Source: Callaeas wilsoni (Eukaryota > Chordata > Aves > Passeriformes > Callaeidae). From it: a stretch of DNA of 64,000 bases. The stretch is from positions 186,001 to 250,000 of the forward strand of contig VWPU01014826.1 of NCBI GenBank assembly GCA_013398955.1, written 5' to 3'. Below the pieces are notes generated by a model. It saw only the letters and a program-made list of their open reading frames with translations. It ran no database searches and was not told the DNA's origin. Position 1 is the first letter of the stretch, and each line of letters opens with the position of its first letter. The position numbers and the translations under genes are program-made. Below, piece after piece: positions 1 through 10,808 of the stretch.

Positions 1-2538
1 TCTGCTTCCTTCAAGTTAGAGGCATCTGTATTGTGACTGATGTACTGAGATACAAAACAATTATTTAAGTTTCACCTTATGAGTGCTGTCAGTTTTTCAG
101 ACAGTTTATCAACTCTTGTTAATAAACCTTTGTAGACCTCCATGTGAAGACTGGCATTCCCATTTCCCTGCTTACAGCCAGGCCATTCTTGAATGCAGTG
201 GCAGTCCTGGAGACCCTGTGTCTGAACTGGCATCCTGACGTGCAGCCTTGCAGAAGGAATTTGCTGGTTTGTCAGACCTGAGCCACTGCTCTGCAGTCCT
301 TCAACTGCACAGCAGCAGGAGGGACTCCAATCTGCGCCTGTTGCACTTCCCTCTTGTGGTGAGCCCCTCTGCAAGGTAAGGACTGCGTTCTTTTACCAGT
401 TCCTCCTTTACTGCATTTGGTAGCTGCCTCTGCTGTGAAAGCTCTGCTTTCAAGTTCTGCTGAATGCTCTGAGCTCCAAATGATCACACAGCCAATGACG
501 AGTTCCTTGTTGCTCTAATTTGCCCCCTTAACAAAGTATTTTCTACTTGTGCAGTGCTTGGGTTTAATTTCAGGACTAAAATTACCTCTCTGATGAGCAG
601 CAGCAATTTTGTGTGTCCTTTTTGGTCCGGTTCCTAGCACAAAAGCAAACACTAATGTAGAATCTGGCTATAAATTAAGTAGAGATTAAGGAGCTTTTTT
701 CTTATTATCTACCAGCCTAGAACAGTGTCATTTGACCACTCTAAAAGCAATCCTTTTCTAGGGAAAAAAAACCAAAACCACAGGCCCTAGGGAAGATACT
801 CAGCTTCAGGAATTGTTTTTTAAAATCAGAGAATACCAGATAGCAAAACAAGTGTTTTCATCCCCATTCCTTTTGTCCAGAATTTTGTATGGCATGGCAA
901 ACCACATGCAATTGAAGTATTGATTCTATAAATAAAGAATTGAAGAAAAGGGAAGATATGTGAGTCTAGTTCACAGAGCTAGAAGAATATCTATAGAAAA
1001 CAGTCTTATCCATGATTAGGGTGTGACAGCTCATTAAGCCTGGCTTATTAGGCATTTGCAGGTACCTGAGCAGTTATGACTGTGGGAAAGCAGCCTTCCT
1101 GGATATGAGCAGAGTCTCTGGGAGCACAGCTTACTGGAGAACAAGGTCACAAGAGCTGGAGTTTGTCAATAGACTTGGGAGCTGCAAAAAAAACCAAAAA
1201 GCCAAACCAACCAACCTAAAAAAATATTAAAAATTGGTAGTTAGCAGGGGACATACCAGAGCTGGAAAAATGTCTGCTCTCCCACTTGTGTTGGAAGGAT
1301 CTTGTTTAATTTGTTGAGCCTGACCTTCAGGCTCCCTATTTCCTCTAAGATGACGATGAGTGTTGCTGTAGGCTGTGCAAGCTACACGACATCCTTGCAG
1401 AAAGCAAAGGGGGTGTAAAATAGGAACTAGGACCCATTTCTGAAACTTAAGAAAGTGATGTTGTCTGCAGAGATTTTCGTGATTCTTCTGCAGATAGAAT
1501 AAGAGTAAATCTTCCAGGAAAAGCATAAATCTTCGAAGAAAAGCAGGTCTTGGTCAATATATGTTTTGTAATTACATCATGTGCTTTTGTCTGTAGCTGT
1601 CTGTGAATGCTATTTTCTGATAAGCACTATGTGTTAAAGTCTAACTTTGCTTCGTAAATATTATTTTAAAAATTCTGCAAAACATCTGTATCTTTTAACT
1701 CAACAACTTTTGAGTTGATATTAAAACAATGAATTCCTGTGTATCCTGTAGTGGAGAGTTGATCTGAGGTACAGGAGGGGGCATGCTATTGCTATGCCAA
1801 TTATATTTTTTGCACCAGCTTTTCAACTTCCTCAATCTCATTAGACTAACATGGGTTCTAGTGTGGAGATCATGTGTTCAGTCAAGTTGCTTTAAAAGTT
1901 TCCTGCACAACATTTTTCTAGTCAGTAGGTGACATTTAATCAAAATAGCAGCTTCCCAGAGGAACTTTCTTATTTGATACTTTTTTCTTCTGGGGGAAAC
2001 ATTCTATTTATTCAGTTTTGCTTGGGCCTGACAGTTTCAAACAAAAATATTTTCACTTTTGTTACATGCCTATTTTAAAATAAGTCTTCTTTTATCTTGT
2101 GTTTTTAAAAGTTGATGTTGTTTTACTGACTCTGGAATAATGTTGGCTGTTATTTATGCACAAAATTTTTTAAAAATATAGTTTAAAATTATGCAGAGTA
2201 CTTCTGCAATTATGTCATCCAGTGAGTCCTCCCAACTACTTTTAACAGAGTCAAAAAAGGTGACCAAAGGGTAAAGCTGTCAAGCAGCAGATTTACATGT
2301 GCTGCATAAGGGTTTGTAGGAAATGACCTTAGGATTGCACAGATTTCAAAAGACTGAAAACCACTGTTGTAGCTCAACATGTAAGGTGCAGGCCATTAGA
2401 TACACTTCTGTTGGTTCCTTTTTAAACAACAAAAACATTGGAAAAAAATTCATTTTGATTTACAGGTTTGTGTTGATGGAGGGAATTTGTTTCCAATGAA
2501 ACATTTTGAAATAGCAGAATTCAACTGACGAATTATCC
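1..2538. other. Upstream intergenic or 5' intronic DNA, no gene recognised
   Basis: AT-rich sequence with only short chance open frames on both strands. None resembles a known family or shows paired splice sites with a plausible protein. ARHGAP22, the divergent neighbour of WDFY4 in mammals, was looked for on the - strand and not recognised. Confidence 0.5.
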
Positions 2539-3330
2539 TTACCACATTACATTGCTACTGCTGATGAGAGGTGCCGGCTGTGTGCCAGGAGGCACAGAGG
2601 ACCAGCCGCAGAGCTCCTGACCTTGCTCAGGTGGAAACACTGGGGAAGGAAGTGGATCCCTTTCCTGAGACAAGTTAGGAGCTTGACTGCAGGACCAAGG
2701 CTGCAAACTGCCCTGTCCTTTTAAACCCATAGTCATGGTGCCAGAGTAGTGTGGGATGTCTGGGGCTTCTGACCCAGGCTGAGAGTGCTCAGGTGCAAGG
2801 GATGCTGGCCGGCAGCAGGCAGGAAATATTCTCCTTGTGGATACACTGTATGTCTCTACCAGCTACCTCTCGTGGTTTCCTCTTGATGAGCTCCATTTAA
2901 TTTAAAGCTGAAGCGAAGTTGTGTGTGCAGGTGTGTGATTCTCGAGTTACCTGGCACACTGCCCAGCGTGGCCGTGCTTCAGCATGTCGCCTTCTTTCCT
3001 CAGAGGTGCTGGTGCTGCCCAAGGGCCTGGGCAGGAGGGGCCCTGGCTCAGCTGGGGCTGCCTGGCAGCACCGACAGAAGCTGTCTTTTCCTTCCCCCTC
3101 CGCAGGGCTTTGACCTCCAGAGAAGACGTGGCCCAAGAGGTGGGGTGGCCTCTGTCCACCTGCTGCCCAGGGCTCTCCTGTGCGTGTGCCTGAGGGAGAG
3201 GAGCCGAGATGCTCAGACCCACAATCCTACAGCTTCTGCGGAGCCCGCTGCTTTTGCTTCTCTGGGAGGATGTGCTGAAGGAGCTGAATGCCTCCTTCGT
3301 TGCAAATTTCAAGGTTTGCTGAGAAAAATG
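2539..3330. promoter_or_regulatory. GC-richer patch, possible promoter or upstream exon region
   Basis: This patch is clearly richer in G+C than its AT-rich surroundings. About a dozen CpGs fall in 2941-3300, whereas CpG is rare on either side. It also contains + strand acceptor-like sites: a pyrimidine run ending in AG at about 3000-3002 and another (cttccccctccgcag) ending near 3105. No recognisable protein is encoded. It could be a weak CpG promoter for the gene starting downstream or for a divergent gene, or just a GC-rich segment. The assignment is inference only. Confidence 0.2.
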
Positions 3331-6300
3331 AGTGAAAATGATGGTTAAGCAGATGGTTTAAATTTCTGCGTTGCCTTTCTCTGCGGTTTCTCTGTCAGCT
3401 TCTGTTCTGCCACTGAAAAGAGGGGAGGAAAATGAAACACAGCCGCTTCCCTAAAGAAATGAAAAATGATTCTATGAACATTTTTTAATCAACTTTCTTT
3501 TTAATCAAGAAAAGATGATGGATTTTAGCAAGAAAGGCAAAGAGTGGAAAAAAGCCTGCAGCTAATTCAACTTTTGGACACTGAAATGTTGAAAGGAACA
3601 CGTGTTTAACTGGCTTTTTTTCTCTAGATTGAAGGTTATAAATGTGCAGCACAAAAATTTGTTGTCTCTGCAAATTCAGCTGAATTTTATTTTTTATGTC
3701 TACAAGGAGACAAACCTGCTGAAGGGAGAAATACAGGCTTTTCAGCAAAGCCCCATCCCATCTATAGTTGGGCTGAACTATAAGCCCCTTGGGCAATGGC
3801 AGATGGCCAGAGGGCATCTCTGCTCTTGCTGTAGCCAGTCAGCCATTTGGTCAATATAATACAACTGAAACATACTGCAGGTTGTGTTTTTGGGGAAACC
3901 TGTGCTCACTGACCAAGCTGAAGAAGTACTGTGATTCTTGGCATTCTGAACCTCTGAGATACATCGGTGATTACATTGGTGTGCAAGTGGCTGGCATCAT
4001 AAATGTAAAGGCGTGAACCTGTTTTTTTTCCACTTGTGTGAAGATTGGAATGGCAAAGAAGAGAGAAGTTTGACAAGAATCAACATGAGGGACGCTATTT
4101 GATGCTGTGAGACAGGTGGACCTTGTTATAGATAAGTCTGAATCCTTGCCTCAGAAAGCCAGCTGTATGTCTGGCCCCAGCAGGACACCATCTCCACCAG
4201 GCCATGCATGATCTACATCACAGTGCTGCCCCATCAGATGGCAGTTTCCAGTTGGTACTGCTAGAGCTGGCTCGGGGGACCAGGAGATTTAGTGCCCTTT
4301 CTAGATATCTCTAACAAAATGAATGTTCCTTTGAACTAGGTGCCCTGACATGGATGCAAATACACATGGGAGACGTGGTTTTTTTTTTTCTTTTTTTTTT
4401 CCCCTCCCCAAGACTAGGGGGAAGAGGACAAAGAAGGATTTCTCGTCCTGTTTTTGTAGGTGGAGGCACAGTGCAAAGGGGTTTTTAGTATAACCAACCC
4501 AGACTGACAAAGGGTGTTGTGGCATTGTTTCTTACTGTGTTAATTGTATGCTTGTCTTTACCCCTGGAGTTATTTTTACCACAGGTAACTTGGTTACATC
4601 TGTTTTGCTCCAGTGAAGCAGAAATTAAGTGGGTGGGCGTGTTGAAACTGGACTTTCAGACCCATCAGCAGTTAGTGAAGAATGAAAAAGAGAAATGGTC
4701 CTTCCTCTGCTGTGACGCTCCTAACAGCTGTGTGTCTGCTTGAGTCCTGACATCATCTAGTGAGGAGGTACCACTGGATTGGGAAGACCTCGGGAAATAA
4801 ACCTCTCTGATCAAACAGCATGCGGGTCTGCTGCAAATGACCTTCTGTGCTTTTAAAGTGGCAGCAAAAGGGTGGAAATGGAGCACATTTCAGTTGTTTC
4901 TGAGTTAGGAAGTCAAAGACAGTGATGTTCTCTCTGGGTTGGCATTAATATTCTCTTCTGGATCTCTGTGCTTCTGCCATTCATCTCACCCGCGTGGGTT
5001 CGGCTGGATGGCAGCTGGAAGTGTATCAGCTGGTATGTGAATGGCCTGTGGCAGTAAACAGCGGAGGTGTTATCAGAGTTTCACAGGCTATGTGAGCTCT
5101 CTCAGCCTGTGCCGAGAGCTGCCAGAGGCCCCACAGCCACACCAGAGCAGCACTGAGCTGTGAGTGGCTCTGGGGCTCACTGAAGTGGCCAAAGGCAACA
5201 TTCCCTGGAGCTGTGCTCAGTGTGCATAGCTCAGTGTGACCTTGCATCCTCTTGGAAAACACCCTGTAAATTATACTTAGTTTAGCTAATGCTTTGCAAA
5301 ACCTAGTCAGTTTAGAGGCTAGTGTATGAATAGACTGGAGCAGAGTATTTTCCTTGGCATCTAAGGTACATATCTGTTTGCAGCAATGCTACAGTTCTGC
5401 TTAAATCATGGTATAATGTGTAAAAGGTTGAACTAAACCCATGAATTAGCTGCTCCTTGTATTTCAAGACATTTCCACTGTAAGGAATGAGAACAGTGCT
5501 CTGGGATTGCTCTGTACCAGGAACACCACTGCATTGAGAGAGGTCCCTGTGGTGCACAGGCAATTGCTATCCTGTCTTACGACTTATTGGGAGTCTTCAG
5601 CCTGGATTAGAGGCGCTTTATCCAGCGAAGTTGCAGCTTAGTTGGAAGAGAAAGTTGGTTAGTTTTCCTTCTGAATGCCTTTTCAAGCATTTGAGTAAAG
5701 CAGATGTTAACAGAAAACAGATGGCTTTAACCCACTAGGGTAGAGTTCCCTCAGGTCTCAGTCACTGTAAGGCCATGATCCTGTTGATTCTCAAGGTCAC
5801 CATAAAATTGCTGGGGAGAAACAGTTGGAAACACTTGAATTTCCTGTGTAAAATGTTTAAACTCTACCTCCCCTTAAAAAAACATTATAAAGCCTTTCAG
5901 ATGTGTTGTTAGGCAGGAGAAAAAAGGCAACTAGACAACCGAGAAGTAATCTTCCCTCATGCCCATATCTAATCAGGGTTCATTTATGTTGGCAGTGAGC
6001 TTATAGTGCTTGTTTGCCTCTTGATCTGAGTAGCTGCCTTGACGATTTTAGTAGAGAGGTCAGGGATGCAGCATTCGCCTCACTGTTCAAATGTATTTAT
6101 TTTAAGGATGTGGCATTTGAGGAAGGACTACAACAGTTGCCTGACTTTGGCTGGAGATTAGTGCAGAGAGCATGAGCTTTGTGGTGCTGTGTTCCTGTAG
6201 TAGTTTTGAAAACCTTAAATTTAAACCAAAATGACACAAATCCCACTCCCCTTCCCCCTTGTGAATATGGTACAGAGGGGAAAATACTTGGTTACTCTTG

Positions 6301-6420
6301 ATGCAGGGAAAAGAATGCTACTCCTTCCAGGTTTTTGTGTTAGCTGAGCTGTTCTAAATTGCTTTGGGAGCTTTGGTCCTGAGCTGTGGTTCATTTGCTT
6401 TTCACTTCTGCTTTCCTCAG
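3331..6420. other. Non-coding stretch, nothing recognised apart from a T-rich tract
   Basis: No recognisable coding exon on either strand. A pyrimidine tract of almost only T lies at about 4379-4400, followed by C/T. Confidence 0.5.
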
Positions 6421-6586
6421 GAAGTAAGTGCAGCAGCTCATCAGGTGATTCACAGTGGGAAGTTTAAAGAGCAGAGTGAGAGCTGCTGCATACACCAACA
6501 TGCCCGGCAGGACAGAAGCAGTAACACTCATTTCTCTGGATATGGTTTTTGACTGCAACAGGAGCTGCCAAATCTAGGAGCCCCAG
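6421..6586 (+). other. WDFY4: Candidate 5' noncoding exon of WDFY4
   Basis: A 166-nt segment is bounded on the left by a strong acceptor (a pyrimidine stretch ending ctttcctcag at 6420) and on the right by a strong donor (CCCAG then gtatgt at 6587). It has stops in its reading frames, so it would be untranslated. It could splice to the acceptor at 10552, one base before the ATG. Nothing beyond splice-site quality and position supports it, so it may be a chance pair. Confidence 0.25.
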
Positions 6587-6954
6587 GTATGTCGAGAGAT
6601 TTTCTGTGAAAGCAGAAGGAACAGACTCTTAAATGTTGAAGGAACCTGCAGTATTGGTTGCAGCTGGTGTGTTATGATAGGATTACTTTCAATTACCGAA
6701 GGTTTCAGTCAAAGTTCACCCTAAAATGCAGTACAAAACCAGCTTTCCTTGGGAAGTAGTGGAATCCCTGTTTTTAGCATTTACTGTTATTAGCTGTCAT
6801 AACTGTGTTCATTAAACAGTCATCTTGGCTGTCAATGAAAGGAAGGGAGTATAAAGGAGTATTGCACTGGATTTTTTGGGATGATCTGAGCTGTGAGTTT
6901 CCGATAGCCCACAGAATCCTGGTATTTAATAGTCAAGAAAAGTATATTAGGATA

Positions 6955-7110
6955 AATAATATTTAAAGCAGGTAGTCCTAGAACTAGAGGTCTGATATTT
7001 AGTCTAGTATATATCTTATCTGAACAGTTGGAGTAAATAAGGAGGCCAATGGTAGTCTTTATTTTGTGTTCATGTACTTTTGGAGATTAAAGATTTCCAT
7101 GTACACGCAA
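6955..7110. repeat. Copy A of a diverged ~150-bp repeat pair
   Basis: Shares an ordered series of blocks with copy B about 940 bp downstream: tctgatatttagtcta, a run around agttggagtaaata, and catgtacttttggagattaa. Family not recognised. Confidence 0.6.
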
Positions 7111-7892
7111 CTAACATTTTTTTAAAGATACTTACTGTAAAAAGTGGATCAATTTTGGCCTGAATTTTGGCACAAAACTTGATTCTCTTTTGGTCTTGGT
7201 GCCAAATTGGGATTTTACTTGAATGAGATCCTTCTATGAACTGCTCAGGAGAGTAATCACAGATAAATATAATTAAAATGTCATTTAAAAATCGTGTTTG
7301 TTCAATTAGTAAGCTGTTAGTAACAGTATTCTGCTGGTCCTTCTGCCAGTTTTGGTCAGGCCTTTCTTTCCTTCTGTCTTTTCAGTCTGGAAAGACGTAG
7401 GCACATTGCAGTATGATTTCACACAAGCTTTATTTAGAAAAAAAGGAAAAACACATGATTGAGTTCCGTTTTTCTCTCTGTAATCCTACACTACTTTCTG
7501 AATGATCGTATCAGATTTATTTGATAAATTTTCACTTTTAAGTCCTTTAAAATACTTACTATTTAGAGTTTATTTTTTGTATCATTGTGATAACTTTATA
7601 AAAAAGTATCTTATCAAACTTAATCAAGAATCAAACAAAAAACTTACCAAAACTGAAATAAACTATTAACTTACACTGAGGATCAGAACACGTGGTGGAG
7701 TGTAGAAGAGAGACAACATATAAGACCTTTTCAAAATATGTAAACTATACTTAATACCAAAGATATTTGAATGCTGACCTATGTGATTTTGTGGTTGGTT
7801 TGGAAGAATAATTGTCCTTCAAGATGAATAGAAAATTGGTAGGATTTAAAAGTCCTCATAAAATTGTAGATGCAAGAAAAGGTTTCTAGGAG

Positions 7893-8070
7893 AAGTAGTA
7901 TTTAAAGTATATAGTGCAAGTAGAGTCAACAGACTAATACTGGAGGACTGATATTTAGTCTAATATGTCTTTTGTAATCTAGATAGTTGGAATAAATAAC
8001 AAGGACTGTCATAATCCTCATTTTGCTTTCATGTACTTTTTGGAGATTAAAGAATTTCACAAACACTTTA
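7893..8070. repeat. Copy B of a diverged ~150-bp repeat pair
   Basis: Contains, in the same order and orientation as copy A, ctgatatttagtctaatat, agttggaataaata, and catgtactttttggagatta. Spacing between blocks differs by a few bases. It is either an old local duplication or two insertions of one unidentified dispersed repeat. Confidence 0.6.
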
Positions 8071-10552
8071 CATGTCTTACATAGGCTGTTACAATTTGGT
8101 CTTCACTAATGAAGTCGTTTGTGAGTGCCTGGTTGTAAGAGTTTCTGTGCGGCTGGGATAAACTCTTTCCTTGCATGGATTCATAGAGTGAACACTTTTT
8201 GAGAGGATATCCCTGCTTGCTTTAACTGCGCCACCAACAAGGAAGGCCTTCTCAGTCAAGTATAAATAGGAAGAGAGAAAACTGGTAAACACATTTGCAG
8301 GGCCATGCAGTGCAGCTCAGGGAGTTGACTGATCAGTCACTGACTTTCTTCTGAGGCTAGTGTAAGCACTTCATTTCACCTCTCCATGGCTTAGTTTCAC
8401 CATTTGTAGAATGCTTCTGTAAAGCACTTTGGGGTTCTCTATGCAGAAGAGCAAGGTGCGCGTAGACACTGGAATGAGTTACTTGTTAGCATTGCTTTAG
8501 GCTCTAGCCGAGCAGCTTCCAAGGTCAGAGATCTCCTTGAGGAAGAGAATGGCTCTGCTATTTGGGATGCAAGTTGAGCCTCACTGAAAACATAACTGAA
8601 CTACGCTCATCAAAGCCCCTAGAACAGCACCCAGGCTTTCTCAGCCAACACACTTACAGCTTCAGGATGACTCAATTGGGTCAAAATCCCACACCAGAGT
8701 TAAGTATAACATATGACAAATGTACCTCCTACACAGCCATGAGGAACAGAGTCTTCCTGTTTACTCTGTGCAGTCACCACACTTTTTCTTCTCATAGGGC
8801 TTGTTGTCTTAATACAAATAATTAAGAAAAACATCACCAGCAAAACACAAAATGTTGTTGAGACAGGAAGTTCTAGACTGACTCTTCCTTGAGGACTGAT
8901 CAAAATTACCTAGGCCTCCATCTCCTAGCACAGGACAGAGCATGGGCTGTGGTAAAATAAGTTAGCTTGCGGTATAGAGTGAAGGACCAGCATTTGCATT
9001 TAAGTACAGGTGTCTGCTGGGACCATCATCTTGCTGCAGCTGGTGTGGTGCACAGTGACAAGATGAATGCCATGTCCTTCATCTCTGTGGTACAGAGCTA
9101 CTGCAGGAGTGTGGAAGTGAAACTGCTTCATCTGGCATGGAGTGGGCAGAATGCAAGCAGTAAGCTAGCTGTGTAACTGATGGATGATGAAGGAAGAGAA
9201 TCCCAAATGCAGGTTTAGTGTTGGTTCATAATTCTAAACTAGGCTCATAATACTGTCTTTTAAAATTTATTTTTATATATGTATTGGTAGTGCAGATCTG
9301 ACTCAGTTTTTTAGTTATGTTTGCTTTTTTGGGATTTTTATTGAAATGGTGGAATGGCAATCAGAGACGCTGTAGAGAAATAACCTATTTCCTAGAAATG
9401 AAGGTAGATTTGCATTTTTCTTTGAGGCATAATGATTTGTTGAAGACTCTTCTGGGCTCCTAAAAAATTATATATTTGGTAAGTAAAATGAGCTACATTC
9501 ATCTTGGTGGCAACTCCCATCTGCCCACCCACACTGTCATAATTTGTCCTGTTGTAGACTCAGGAGCAGTCAGACAATGACCTAGACTCCCATAAGCATA
9601 TGGATGACTTTGGTGGAAACTGGAGAAGCCCGATCTCCGTTGGTGTAAATGTTGTCATGGTGTAGGCTTGGCATAGCAGGGTGAGCTCACAGAAAGCTGT
9701 GTCAAAGAAGTAGGGCTGAGTGACCCCCCAGAACACTATGGATGAAAACAGGGCTGTGCAGTAGATGAGAGGGCTTGGGGTTGAGATAAGAGTACTAGTA
9801 GGATTCCTTGATGTCTAGTGCAAGATGGACCCATTTTAATTTTGATGGAAATGAGACTGCCAGAACCTTCATTGAGACATATCCACTTCAGTTTAAAGGA
9901 TCAGCAAAACAAGCAATGTTGTTGTGAAAATACGTATTGTACAGAGCTGTACGTCTGCCACAAAGAAGAGCTGAATGCTGCAGCCTCTTTGGGCCAGAAC
10001 AGCTCTGTGAGAAATCCTTGGCTTTTCCACACAGCTATTATTCCAGACAGGCTTCAGCCCCACTCTAGGTAGGGAATGTATCAGTGATGTGCAGCTAGAT
10101 TTCGATCCATTCTCAATGAAATGTGAATGACCTGGCTCTTGGCTAGTGCTTTTCTGTTGCAGATCTGCTGATGATAATAGTTATAACCTGTTTGACAGTT
10201 GGAGTGACTGAAGTATAAGGGAGAGGATCTGGCTCAGTGGCCAAGCTGGGGCTGAAATCCAGATTTGCTGTGTTGGTTTACTGGTTTTTTTCTACCAAAG
10301 CCCAGATGAGTTGTGTAGCACATGCACGTCTCATGGGAGAGAGCTTGTTCATGCAATTGCAGGGTAGTAATGTTCTTGTCCAGGAGCAAGGGTGCTTTGC
10401 CATTAAAATTGGGAAAGACTCAATGACTGAGAGTGTTTCCATATTTCTAAACTCTAACTCCAGCACTTAAAACTGTCAGTGTCTAATTTCTTGGGAGAGT
10501 TGACTGGTAAGAGGTGTAAATAACACAGTATCTTTGTCTGGTCTCATCTCAG

Positions 10553-10808
10553 CATGGAAGAAGCAGCAGAACTCATGTGGCAGCTGGAGGATTCACCTGA
10601 CAAAGCAGGACAGCAAGAGCAGAGCCCTGATGATGGAGCAGAAGTGCTGAAGCAGCCTGCGTGCAGCAAGGATGAGCTATCCCAGAGCCATACCCTCCTG
10701 TGGGAGACTCTAGGCAAACAGTTTGTAGAATATGAGCAAGTGGCTCCATTTCTCAACCCAGAGGATCAACAGAGAAGGCTGCTGGAATTTCTTCCCCTCT
10801 TCTTAAAG
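10553..10808 (+). CDS. WDFY4: WDFY4 coding exon 1 (residues 1-85)
   Basis: Acceptor tctcatctcag at 10552; the ATG starts at 10554; donor gtttat at 10809. The first half is acidic and poor in order-promoting residues. The end, with LEFLPLFLK, matches the LPVF/LPLF block at the start of the WDFY3 repeat region. It ends in phase 0. Because an acceptor abuts the ATG, the 5'UTR probably lies in one or more upstream exons. Confidence 0.85.

Larger units (their letters stand above)
6587..10552. other. Non-coding stretch upstream of the start codon
   Basis: AT-rich, with the repeat pair described separately. Several chance open frames of 60-90 codons are present, none with recognisable similarity. 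If the candidate 5' exon is real, this is an intron ending at the acceptor tctcatctcag (10552). Confidence 0.5.

Noticed and set aside
2923..3348. 141-codon + strand frame and 121-codon - strand frame in the GC-rich patch
   Set aside because: Overlapping open frames on both strands are expected in GC-rich DNA. Neither protein resembles a family I know.
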